DNA from: Lenzites betulinus
Taxonomy: Eukaryota > Basidiomycota > Agaricomycetes > Polyporales > Polyporaceae
Length of the DNA: 64,000 nucleotides
Direction: 5' to 3'
Assembly: GCA_022264855.1 (NCBI GenBank)
Contig: JABYQU010000023.1
Span: forward strand, 186,001-250,000
Shown here: positions 11,559-21,757 of the stretch, piece after piece
Numbering within the stretch: position 1 is the stretch's first letter
Layout of the letters: every line of letters starts with the position of its first letter
Translations under genes and position numbers: made by a program
Notes under the pieces: model-generated
What the model saw: the letters and a program-made list of their open reading frames with translations, nothing else
Database searches by the model: none
Told to the model about the DNA's origin: nothing

Positions 11559-12272
11559 ATGTCCCCTCCTCAGACGCCCCTCCAACGGAATGTGGTCCTG
11601 GGGGACACGGACGGAAATATCCTCGCAGGCACGCTCGTCCCTCACTCCCACCGCACCTCTTCCCCCGCTCACGCTCTACTGCAGGGTTCTACCAGTACGG
11701 CACTGTTTCCTGGAAGAAGCTCTTCGACTGGCTCTCCTTGCTCTTCGCCACGTCCGAACGCTACATCATCGTCGGGACCGACCGCCCCACCGCAGAGCAA
11801 TACCTCCCGACGTCCGCCATCGTCGCCCCCGGCAAATACCTCGTCCTCACCGCAGGCAAGTACACACACTTTCCCCCGAACGCGCCTCGTGCCTCGCTGC
11901 TGACCCACCACCCACGCGCGCACCCCACCAGACTGGTCCCCGATCGCGATCAAGCTCGTGTCGACGCACGCGCTCCCGCAGCTGAGCACGCTCTGCCGCG
12001 AGCGCACGAGCAGGCTCGACCTGCAGTCGCGCGCGCGCCACCGCAACTGCCAGGCCGCCGGCGACGGGCTCGCGTGGTGCCGGCTGCAGGCGGCGCACAT
12101 CTTCTCGGCGACGCGCCCCGCGCATGAGGTGCGTGTCCTGCGGGCGAGTAGCACACGAGCGGGGCTGACGGTGCTCCGCTAGGACGCGCCCGACGACGCT
12201 GGCGGGCGACCGGGAGGCGGGCGGCCGGGCGGGGGCGGCTCGGGGCCGCGCGGTGCAGGGTCGGGGGCGTGA
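11559..12272 (+). pseudogene. Gene B fragment 1: HNH gene cut in exon 4
   Basis: Exons 11559-11628, 11685-11855 and 11932-12128 match the intact gene B. Intron 3 and the first 20 bases of exon 4 follow to 12202, where the sequence changes to segment X. Reading on gives a short Gly/Arg/Pro-rich tail (GGRPGGGRPGGGG...) and a stop at 12270-12272, so a 175-aa product is possible. It would keep FYQYGTVSWKKLFDW and the LQAAHIFSATRP histidine but lose LRN and DLH. It could not form a complete HNH site. An AATAAA lies 11 bp after the stop. Confidence 0.85.
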
Positions 12273-12740
12273 GTGGAGAAATAAACGGGTCGTTAGCACG
12301 GAGAGGGGGGAGTAATGGCCATGGAGGACAGGAAGGGATCATGGCGAGGGGGGTGGGAGGTAGTACTGGACAGGGAGGAAGACAAAGGGTGGTAGTGGAG
12401 AGCTCGCTCATGTGGTATTCTACGCCGTAGCACACACAATATATCTGTCTCTCTCACGGAAGACATGTCTGACGGCGGGCATCGTCGCAACGCCTTGCGT
12501 CCCTTTGCGTTCGTCCGTCTCGAACGCGGCCGGCAGATACATGAGCGTCGACACAAGAAATATATATGCTCGCACGACAAATACATAGTGTACTACAGAT
12601 TACCTCCCTCACATCGCCTGCCCCGCCGCCTCGCCGAGTGCACCCTCAAACGCACTGGCTAGCCCACCCCGTCCACTTCGTACACCTTCTACGCGCGCCC
12701 GCGATGGCCTCGCGAGTGTTTCGGAACCTTCCCGGCCGCG

Positions 12741-13390
12741 AGTCGTCCGACGGGAGGCCGGGTGAGCACGCCAATGCCCTTTGCGGACACGGCTGTATCG
12801 AGGTCGTATGGTGAGCTGCGCCCGCCGGCCGCGCATGGATCCAGAGGCGTCATGGGGCTCGGGAGACGGCTGCGTCGGGGACGCATCGAGGGGGATTCGG
12901 AGCACCGTAATGGCCGCGAGAGGACCGCGCCCAGTGCGCTTGCCGGGCCTTCCGCGTGCACCTCCTGCGACAGGATTTGACGAGGCCGGGAGTCATACGA
13001 CGGGAGGCCAGCAGAGCTGGGAAATGCGTCGTGTGGAGGCGGCCGTGTCGTGCGTAGTTGCGAATGGAGCCCGAGGCCTCATGGGGCTCGGGAGATCGCT
13101 GTGTCGGGGACGCGTCCATCGTGCTTCGGGACCCCGTTCGTCCATGCCGGAACGGCCGCGTGAGGTCCATCGGGGGTCGTCGTCGGCGAGGCCGTGTTCG
13201 ACGCGAGGACGCCGCCGCGCGCGGGAGAATGCGCCGTGGAGAGGCGGCCGCGTGTGAGATCGTACCGTTGGCTTCGCGCGGCTGGGTATGTAGGGCCTCG
13301 CGAGACGGCCATGTCGAAGACACGTCGGGGCCGCATCCATGGTGCTTCGGAGCGCGTTCGTTCATGCCACCACAGCCGCGAGAGGTCGGT
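12741..13390. repeat. Three degenerate ~210-250 bp tandem monomers in X1
   Basis: AGTCGTCCGACGGGAGGCC (12741) recurs as AGTCATACGACGGGAGGCC (12991) and more loosely near 13193. CATGGGGCTCGGGAGA at 12851 recurs at 13080 and as GGGCCTCGCGAGACGG at about 13293. Around them GTCGGGGACGCATC / GTCGGGGACGCGTC / GTCGGGGCCGCATCC also align. The same block is in every X segment. Confidence 0.65.
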
Positions 13391-13400
13391 CGGGTGTTGT

Positions 13401-13932
13401 CTAGGGCCGTGCGAGCAAAGCCATTGCGTTCACCGCCCCGTCCGACGCATGGCCACCGCCGACATCGCCCCGGCGCGCACAATCGTCCGGGACGACGCAG
13501 TGGAAGTGCGCACACACCCCATCGGTCGCGCACGTCGCAGCCACGGCCCTGTCACAATCTCGGTCAGTAGAAGACATGAGCATGCGAGAGGTGACTGGAG
13601 ACGTACCTGCTTCTGTCGAATAGGGGCCGCCACCCATCGTTGTTCGCCCATCGCTCTCCGAGGGCGTCGATCATGGCAGAGACGATGGGCCGCGCAGATA
13701 GGCCGCGAGCCCTGCGACAGACGGCGAGCCTCCAGGTGAGACGAGGTTGTGCGGCGTATGAGAGCGCTGGGGACGCGACGGATGCGGCGGGGGACGCGAG
13801 AAGAAGGGGAGCGGGAGGGAAAGCCATCGGGAGGTAACGCCGCGGCCGCGCCTTCGAGTACTTATCCTCCTCACGGGCGTCCCCCCGGATTCTGTTCGCG
13901 TCCTCGTACGCCGGCCACGCGGAGATATGCAT
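13401..13932 (-). CDS. Hypothetical two-exon gene in X1 (157 aa), repeated in X2-X5
   Basis: Exon 1 13932-13607 and exon 2 13548-13401 are joined across a 58-nt intron with GTACGT donor, TACTGAC branch site and GACAG acceptor, in phase. The exon 1 end reads SARPIVSAMIDALGERWANN; exon 2 is cysteine-containing (ATCATDGVCAHFHCVV). No family recognised. Both exons translate the same way in all five units (near 23119, 32387, 41906 and 51181), including unit 3, which has many indels elsewhere. The start is uncertain because a second ATG (MAFPPAP) lies downstream. It could equally be an exon pair of a longer minus-strand transcript. Confidence 0.35.
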
Positions 13933-14716
13933 AACAGTGCATCCGTTCCTGCAGATATCCTATTCCCTGAAAGGTGCTCGAATCAATCACACATCTGCGC
14001 CTCGAGCAAAGCTCACCGCGCCGTGCTACGAGACTCCTGCTTGGCTCGGATGTTGGTGTCCATTGCCCTCGTCGCCGCACGATGCCCCCTCGCAGCATCT
14101 ACGGGCCCCGCGTCGTCTCGTTACCCGCGAGGCTCCATGCCGCCTCGCGACCTGTCTCGACGGCGCGCGCCAGGAGTTTCGCCCAGCGCAGAACGCGTTC
14201 TGCGTCCGGTGGCGGGCTGCAAACGCAAAACCCCCGCGCTCGCCTTGTGCTTGGATACCGTTCGCGACGACCGCCGCCGCCGCCGCCAGCCGCTTGCGAG
14301 TAACACCAAATCGAGAAAGGAACGATGCCTGCAAATACAGGTTAGTGCCACGTACGCGCAGCGATGAGCTCGCTGGGAGCCGAGCACAATGGGAATGCGT
14401 GCCGCACGTCGAGGAAATGCGTGTGCAGTTCCCAGCAGGGCCGTTTCGCGGATATTGCCGCTTTTCCCATGCCGTCCGCGCACTCGTCGCTTTCCCATCA
14501 TGCTAGACACGAACTTGAAGGGCGCGACCTGCGATCGGTAGGGTAGACGGCTCATGCCGTGTCGAGCCCCACGCGCTCGTCGCACCTGCAGTAGAGTGCA
14601 GCGTCAGTTTCGGCAGCTTCCTCACGACGCAAACGAATCGTACCTTGCGAGTCCGTCTTGTGTTCGGCCGCCGTCCTGATGCATGTTGCACCGTTTCCCC
14701 CATCCTCGCCGCCGCT

Positions 14717-15142
14717 TCATGTACGCCGGCTATGTCTCGTTGCGCCCGTGAGGATGCAGGCACAAGCAGACTGGCACGCCCACGAACGTGTCGGGCGCGA
14801 TGATTCAAACACACGTTCGGCCTGCGCGACGCGAGCTTCGTTGTCTGGAATGCGAAACGAAGGGCGCTGAGCGTGCGATACGCTAGCGCACTGGTGAGAT
14901 ACGGGCTTACCTTTCCGGGAGACAGAGTGCCTTTGGGTGGTCAGCGTCCTGCGTCCCGGCGTCCATTCATGGCGTGAAGAGGGATATTGCCTGATATTGC
15001 CGTGTTTGGAACGGCGACGAACGCCTCGTACGTCGTCGCCTTCAGGCTCCCGGGCCCTCCTCGCATCATCGCGCGAACACTGGTAAGCGATGTCAGTACG
15101 GTGCGAACTTCTCAGCTTTGGAAACAAGCATACTCAAACTCA
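14717..15142 (-). other. Minus-strand intron signature and open exon in X1
   Basis: A 64-nt candidate intron (15142-15079) has GTGAGT, GTACTGAC and TTACCAG, followed by an open exon starting CSRDDARRAREPEGDD. A second GTAAGC...CTCAG intron and a third (GTACGA...AACTGAC...CTGCAG, near 14640-14590) follow on the same strand. Together with the models at 13401 and 16658 this suggests that most of X is transcribed and spliced leftward. I could not join them into one reading frame. Confidence 0.3.
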
Positions 15143-16657
15143 CCCATCGCGCATCGTGTCCCGCGCGCCGTCGCGATGCAGTTCCTACAGGCCGCCAGTG
15201 TTTGTGCGCGGAATACGAGGCGCGGACACTACGAAGTCGCATCAGCGAGCGCGCCCAAGAGCGGCTGTACGCGGAGATGGACAAACTTACGAAGCAGGAG
15301 TCAATCCAGGACCCGAACGACTCGGACGCTCCCGAGCGCCCCGCGCACCCCGCGCGCCCCGCGCGAGCCTCCCGCCGCGTGCCGTCCCCGGCCGTGAGCT
15401 CGGGGAGATGGATCTTGGGCCGCCGCCCGCCGCGTGGCCCGCTGACGTCGGGGTCGCGCGCGCGCCTGCGGGAGCGTGAGTGCCTGCGCCGCGACCCGCC
15501 CCGTCGGTCCCCGGGCACGATCTCGACGCCGTCGACGGCCGTGCCGTGTGGCCCGCCTCCCCAGGGTGTGCGCGCGCTCCGTCTGCGCGCTCCAGGGGGT
15601 CGGTGCAGATCCCTGCCAGTGGGCGCGACGTGCCATTGCCTTTCCGGCATCGTGCGCGGGGATGCTGTTCGCGCGGGGCAGACGCGCGGCGGCCCGTCTG
15701 CGTGCGTGTTCCGAGCGTGTAAACGGGAGCGCGGGGCGGCCGACGCTGTTCGTCGTTCGTCGCGCGCGGTGGGCCTGCGTACGCAAGCGGGCTCCTCGTC
15801 CGCGCCCGGGGCGGATGCCAGGTGCGTTCCCCTCGAGCGCGGACGACGGGCCCGTTGCCGGCGTGCGCTGTGCGCCGCCGAGCACCCCTCCCGCACGGGA
15901 TCCTAGGTGCACGCCATTCGCCGACGTCCGCCGCAGAGCGTGGGCGTCGGGAGCCGACCGTGATGCAGGCCGTGGAAGTTGGGCCGCGTCCGCGCGCTCC
16001 GTCTTCAGCTGCCCGCCGTGGCCCTGATGTTCGCTCGTCGGTTCTCATGGGCGTGCACGAGGCCCGGTCGGCGGGCGCGCCTTGACGTCGCTAGGCTGTG
16101 GATCGCGAGCACGCCGGGCGGCGGTATGGCGGCGAGCGGGCCATCCCCAGCCGTGTTCTCACTCCTGGTGGGTCCTGTCGGTGCTTCGCCGCCGTCGTGG
16201 TCGTCGTGCAAGCCGTCAGTGGCAGCGGCCGTACGAGCATGGACGGATCGACGGACGCAGCTTGCAGTGCACTGTGTGTGCGATACGACGCGTGTGTGCA
16301 GGCGCGCCTCTTCGGTTTCGAGCTCGGAATCCACTGCGCTAAGTGACGGGGAAAAACTTCATCGTCGCGTTGGGAAACGCACGCACCTTTCGTGCCCGCG
16401 CAGGGCCGCGCCGCGTCGCCCGTGTGCCCGGCGAGTGCGTATGTGCGCGAGGCACACGGAGGGCGGCGGCGGATCGCTTCCCGGTGCATGCTCGTGCGAC
16501 GGCATGCTGCTCGGCGGAGGACGGCGAGCCGAGCACGTCCGAGTAGGCACGGGGATACGATACTAGTGCATCCCCGCGACGCGTCGTTCATGCTCACCCC
16601 CCTCCGCCTCTTTCTCCCTCCCCTCCTCCCTCATCGCCTCGCGTCCCCGCGACGTCG

Positions 16658-17349
16658 TTAGCGCCCCTCGTGCCCCTCGCGTGCGACAGCACGACGCACC
16701 GTACTTGCCGTGCGCGCCGTTCGAGCTTGTCGCATCGAGCACGGCGTGCAGCTGCGCGCGACGTCGAGTGAGCACGCCATGCGCCGCGGTACGTCTCTTC
16801 AGGCGTCCACTTACCTCTGCGTTCCACGGCCCGAGTGTGCGCGCTGCGCGCGCGGACGCGTAGAGCCGAAACGCACCTTTTGTTTCGAGCCATGGGCTGC
16901 GCGAACAGCCGCGCCATCCGGCACTCCTCCGTTGCTCGCGCAGGCTGGCAGGTCGTTTCGAGCTTCGAGAACGAGCTTTGCTGACCGTTCTACATGCTGC
17001 AGATCGCGCGCACCCTGTGGGCGGAAGGCGGCGCATGGCCCTTGGGCATGCGAACAGGGCTGCAACAGCGGGGACGGCGGGCCGCGGGAAGACTGAGGCT
17101 GTATCAGCAACAGGCAGTCATGTATCGACTACTCGTACTTACCTGCCTTCTATCTCCCGAGACGAGAGCACGGCGGCGCGGGGATGCTGCGGGGCGGCTG
17201 GGGGCACCGAAGGGAGCCGTGGGTACGCGCAGGGGGACGTCGGGGACGTGTAGGGGAGTATGGGCGACGTCGAGAGCAGCGGGGAGGCCGCATAGATTGC
17301 GCGGCAAGGACGATGTGGGACGCCTGCAAACGCCCGCCGAGGGAAGCAC
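16658..17349 (-). CDS. Hypothetical three-exon gene in X1 (194 aa)
   Basis: Exons 17349-17143, 17098-16815 and 16751-16658 (585 nt, all junctions in phase). Intron 1 is 44 nt: GTAAGT, TGCTGAT, ACAG. Intron 2 is 63 nt: GTAAGT, GCTCAC, GCAG. The product begins MLPSAGVCRRPTSSLPR, is Pro/Arg/Ala-rich and matches no family I know. The first exon stays open in X4 and X5 but is shifted in X2 and X3. The composition warns that this could be an open frame by chance; the splice signals are the main support. Confidence 0.3.
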
Positions 17350-17977
17350 CGAGGCTTGAGGGGGATGTCCCTAGCGCGGCCCTGCGTGAGTAGTGTGCGG
17401 TCGCGATCGTGGACGCGTCCGCGGCGTCAGGCGCGTAGACCCGAGGGAGAAAGCGGGCTGCCAAAGAACGCGTTAGCACACGTTCTAGCTAGCGGGCGAG
17501 ATGGGCATCGAGTCGGGGAGAGGCTAGTAGTAGGCCGCGCTCCTCGCGTGTTCCGCGTACAAACTACACGGCACCAGAAGAGGAGGCACGGCGCGTAGCG
17601 TAGGCAGGGTGGCAAACGAACAGCAGCGACAAGCTGCGCGGCGATGCACGCTCAGCGAGTCTGGATGCAAAGTAGTACTTACATTGTGTGCTAGTCGTGC
17701 GCGTCACATTTGGCGGCGCGGCTCGCTGATACTGTACAGCTATGTACGACAAAGCGATGACATTCCACTAGATGAGGGCACGCTGTATGCAGCAACGCAG
17801 CGAGGTCGCCTGTAGGCGGCGCGGGGAGAGACGCTCGTGGGACGGGCGGAGGCGGCGAGTCGCGAGGAGGCCCGTGAGTGGGCAGGCGGCAGGCAAGCAG
17901 GCGTGAGCGCAGGGACCAAGCAGCAGCGAGCAGCCGCTGCGAGCACGCAGAGTGGGAGAGAGCGCAAGGACGTCAGA

Positions 17978-18250
17978 CACCGGGGGCACCATCCTGTGTT
18001 ACACCTCGTTATATGATGATTATATGGTATCCTTTGACCATATAAAGCACGCCTTTATACGACTCTGTCTTCTTGAAAACATTGAAACAAAACAGGAAAA
18101 TTGTGTAACATACTAATCATACTTTGAATGCCTCGTGTGATAATGATGTAGTCAAAGTGGCACACACTGAGCCACTGAAAACGCATTTGGACATTGGTCA
18201 GGGTGTGATCACTGTTTAACACGAGGTTTTATGACATGGTGCCCCCGGTG
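17978..18250. mobile_element. MITE, CACTA-like, copy 1 (273 bp)
   Basis: Perfect 15-bp terminal inverted repeats CACCGGGGGCACCAT / ATGGTGCCCCCGGTG, flanked by AGA on both sides (17975-17977 and 18251-18253). X2, X4 and X5 carry the empty site with a single AGA. It is AT-rich inside a GC-rich segment and has no coding capacity. An internal inverted repeat TTATATGGT...ACCATATAA lies near 18020-18045. The 3-bp duplication and CAC ends fit the CACTA (CMC/EnSpm) superfamily; that assignment is inferred. Confidence 0.85.
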
Positions 18251-18255
18251 AGAGG

Positions 18256-18272
18256 AGGCCGGCCTGCGGCCG
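18256..18272. other. GC hairpin beside the MITE target
   Basis: GCCGGCCTGCGGCCGGC is a perfect 7-bp inverted repeat with a 3-base loop, directly followed by GCGCGCCCGGG. It lies a few bases from the AGA target and is present in the junctions of all units. Confidence 0.6.
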
Positions 18273-18474
18273 GCGCGCCCGGGGGCGCAGAGCGCGAGTC
18301 GAGCGCTGGGGGCGCGCGGTTCGAGCCACGGCGAGGGCAAGTCCAGCACGCCTGCGTCCGCGTTGGGCCACCGTTGGAATAGCTGGAGCCAACAAGAAGA
18401 GGGCACCCGGCGGTCGGCGCAGTCCCGCCTTATATCCCCTTCGTTAGCGGGAGCAGTCCCCATCTCCCCCCGTC

Positions 18475-19883
18475 ATGTCCCCCCGACCAACCACTAGCCA
18501 CCGCAACGTAGTGCTGGGCGGGCACGACGGAACAGTCCTCGCACGCAAGCCTCTTGTCCCTTCGAAGCGCGGTTCGAGCCCTGAGTCCTTCACCCAAGGA
18601 TTCTACCAGTACGGCGTCGTGTCATGGAGGGCACTTTTCGAATGGCTCGCGATCCTCTTCCAAGTGACCTCGCCCTGGATCATCGTGGCGGACGACCGCC
18701 TCACGCCAAACGACGCAGAATACCTCCCCACAGACGATGTCGTCATGCCCGCGAGGTACACGGTGTTGGCACCAGGCAGGTATCATTCCCGACGCCCTAT
18801 GAATTCGCTTCTTGTATGCTAAGCCGCGTGCGCTCAGACCGGTCTGCGATACATATCGACCTGGTGGCTACGCACGCCCGCCCGCAGCTTAGCGCGCTGT
18901 GTCAGGAGCGGACGAGCAACCTCAACCTGCACGCGCTCTCCAGGCACAAGGACTGCCTGTCTTCGGGGAGTGAACTGTCCTGGTGCCGGCTCCAAGCCGC
19001 GCACACGCTTTCCGCTTCGCGTCCCGCAGCGGTGAGTGTGCCCACATACAGTCTTTTTTTGGATCGCATCTTGTTATTTCGCGCGTACGCAGTCTCGACG
19101 CGCATTTGCCTCCGAATCCCGCATACTTCCCCACTCCCGGTTTCATGAAGGCGTGTCCGCAATCGTAAACGCGCCTTCGTTCAGTCATCACGCGTTTAGT
19201 CTCCTGGTACGGCTTTGGAAGCGCCTATCGCCCCGAACGCAATTCGCTTGCTATACCGGACGCACAGCGTGTTGTGCTATATCACATGCGTTGTTGCTCA
19301 TTACCACGACAGAAGCGACGTAAGAACGAAAGCCCAAACCCCACCGAGTTCAGCCCTCGCCTCACAAGTAGCCCGTCGTTGAAATCATCATCGCTCCGGA
19401 ACACGCTCTTCTTGCGCGAAGACCTCCATGACGCCTGGGCAGAGTACGAATTCGGTATCGCCCCAGACGTAAGTGGCCGATACCGGCGCTCCCCAAAGCC
19501 CGAACGCGCTCATCTGTCGATGTGCACAGAAGGACAACTATCGTGTCATCCCGTTTGTGTCCGGCCACGACCCCATCGCGGGCCAAATCGTCGAAATAGC
19601 CGCGATGGCGGAGCCAGGGACGCGCCCGTTCGACCAGCTGCTGCGCGACCACTTCGCGCAGGGCCTGCTCAAGCACGTCAAAGGCGTCGGCGAGCGCCAC
19701 TGGGACTTCGGCATCGGCGCGCTGAACCTGTCGGACTCGAAGACATTGGGGACCGTCGACGCGAAGGTGCGGCTCGAGCTGGAGATGGGCAACCGGCTTG
19801 GCGAGTCTGGCGGGAGCTCTCGGCGCAAGTCGGAGTTCGAGTATGAGCCTGAGGCCAGTCCGGTTTCACCCCCATTCGAGTGA
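18475..19883 (+). CDS. HNH_2-type nuclease-domain protein, gene A copy 2
   Basis: Same five-exon layout as copy 1, open throughout, with AAH, LRN and DLH intact (here LRNTLFLRED). Two differences affect splicing of intron 1 (18545-18598): the last exon base is C instead of G, weakening the GC donor to AC|GCAAGC, and the intron is 54 nt rather than 56. It can therefore be retained in frame, giving a 334-aa protein with an 18-residue insert starting KPLVPSKRGSSPES, or be spliced to give 316 aa. Intron 2 ends GCTCAG here. The upstream region is the end of segment X1 with the MITE about 220 bp before the ATG. Confidence 0.8.
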
Positions 19884-21112
19884 GCACTGCCGGTTTTTCT
19901 TGGTTCGTTCGTGGCATTTTCTTGGGCGGGACTTTATATACACGGTGGTTCTGCGCACGTTGACGACTTCGAACACAGTACATACACAAGCACCAATCGA
20001 TGTAATTGTATGCGTCTACATGGAGCCACTGTGAAGATCACGGGGGGTATGCAGATGTTTGAAACTAACCCCTGCAACGTTGTTGTTGCACAGAAGCTTC
20101 AAGCATTCTTTCATTCTTTCTAGATGTGGCGGTAAGCCTATGACGACGTGCGATTAGAACAAGATTAGAATGACGACGAAAGACGGGATAGAAAGGCTGT
20201 GCAATGCCGATAACAACGCCACTAATCGGAGCTTCAACATACAACAAGGCGCGTAGTACGTACTTTGAACAGTCATTGACTGTGTTTGATTTGTCTTTCT
20301 AATCCGATCACTGTCGTCATCAACAGCATCCCCTAGTCCTGTCATAGTCCAGCTTGGATTCAAGCTCCCACTGGCGGCGTTTCTCCTGCCCTTCCCCCCT
20401 CATATTTTTTAGTCAGACCTGCTTTCCTCATTTTTTCGAGCACCAGGAGATCTCACAATAGCTCATAAGTCTCTACGATGCCATGCAGCTCGCGAAGACG
20501 TCGGCAGAATAATGACGACCCATCGCAGCGGCAAGATCTCGAGAACGGCGAGTCCAGTCGCCGGACTGACGGTGCGAAATCGGACACATGCCGGGTCGGC
20601 TGCAAACGAACTTCATTCTGCGCGGTTCTTTTGCCTCGGCTGTCATGACAATTGCGGTGTGGTGCGCTATTGCGCGAGGCTTTCCCTCGGACACGACGCG
20701 TCGCCGCATCCGTCCCTCCGCCGGACACTCGCTGCGGTGGCCCACAATCGCCCGAAGAGGCCCGCAAAGTTGTGGGGCGGAGGTTTGGGCACCGTCGTGT
20801 GCGTCGTGTGCACCGCTATTGCCGCTCTCGAGAGGCACGGATTTACGACTCGTCCCGCATTGAGTCCCCGCTAGAGCCGATGACCCTGGGCCGCATGCTA
20901 CTGGGCGGTCGGCCTCTTGGCAATCGACGACCATGTTCCCGGCAGCAGCACTCTATGACGATCCCCGCCACCAAGCGGGCGGGGGGACCCTCGGTCCTGG
21001 ACCCCTTCCTTTCCTCGGTTCCCCGAAGCGGTGCGAACCTTAGTCTGCTTGCGATATAAGTCCTTCCACGGTTCCTTATGGTGGCACCTCCCTCCTCTCT
21101 CTCTCTCTCGCC

Positions 21113-21757
21113 ATGTCCCCTCCTCAGACGCCCCTCCAACGGAATCTGGTCCTGGGGGACACGGACGGAAATATCCTCGCAGGCACGCTCGTCCCTCACT
21201 CCCACCGCACCTCTTCCCCCGCTCACGCTCTACTGCAGGGTTCTACCAGTACGGCACTGTTTCCTGGAAGAAGCTCTTCGACTGGCTCTCCTTGCTCTTC
21301 GCCACGTCCGAACGCTACATCATCGTCGGGACCGACCGCCCCACCGCAGAGCAATACCTCCCGACGTCCGCCATCGTCGCCCCCGGCAAATACCTCGTCC
21401 TCGCCGCAGGCAAGTACACTCTCTTTCCCCCGAACGCGCCTCGTGCCCTCGCTGCTGACCCACCACCCACGCGCGCACCCCACCAGACTGGTCCCCGATC
21501 GCGATCAAGCTCGTGTCGACGCACGCGCTCCCGCAGCTGAGCACGCTCTGCCGCGAGCGCACGAGCAGGCTCGACCTGCAGTCGCGCGCGCGCCACCGCA
21601 ACTGCCAGGCCGCCGGCGACGGGCTCGCGTGGTGCCGGCTGCAGGCGGCGCACATCTTCTCGGCGACGCGCCCCGCGCATGAGGTGCGTGTCCTGCGGGC
21701 GAGTAGCACCCGAGCGGGGCTGACGGTGCTCCGCTAGGACGCGCCCGACGACGCTGG
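21113..21757 (+). pseudogene. Gene B fragment 2
   Basis: Same truncation, at 21757. Exons 1-3 are open. There is an extra C in intron 2 (GTGCCCTCGCTGC) and an extra G in the tail after the breakpoint, so the short tail stop used by fragments 1 and 4 is out of frame. Confidence 0.85.

Larger units (their letters stand above)
8801..18355. repeat. Array unit 1 (A1, B1 fragment, X1 with MITE)
   Basis: First unit, 9555 bp. Its promoter-proximal part differs most from the other copies (for example CGCCGCCCCGTCTTATATACC against CGCAGTCCCGCCTTATATCC), as expected for an edge unit that is homogenised less often. It carries the full-length MITE near its right end. Confidence 0.95.
12203..18355. other. 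Segment X1: unit-specific GC-rich DNA of unknown origin
   Basis: 6153 bp joining the cut gene B to the next gene A; absent from both flanks of the array. It starts with a G-rich stretch and an AATAAA, then degenerate ~230-bp repeats (12741-13390), then about 4.5 kb with several good intron signatures on the minus strand, and ends with the MITE and a GC hairpin. Open frames occur in all six frames because of the base composition, and no domain of any known family is visible. Equivalent segments are X2 21758-27628, X3 31033-37147, X4 40546-46421 and X5 49820-55707. Confidence 0.7.

Noticed and set aside
15093..15896. Overlapping open frames of 200-270 codons on both strands in X
   Set aside because: Arg/Ala/Pro/Gly-rich shadows typical of GC-rich DNA; several frames are open at once and no domain is seen.
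18307..18330. GGTTCGAGCC resembling a tRNA T-arm (also in gene A intron 1)
   Set aside because: No acceptor stem, D-arm or anticodon arm can be folded around it, and there is no A/B-box spacing.
12203..18355. Segment X as a complete autonomous transposon or giant Starship-like element
   Set aside because: No transposase, reverse transcriptase, helicase or tyrosine recombinase motif, no terminal repeats at its borders and no target duplication at the B or A junctions.
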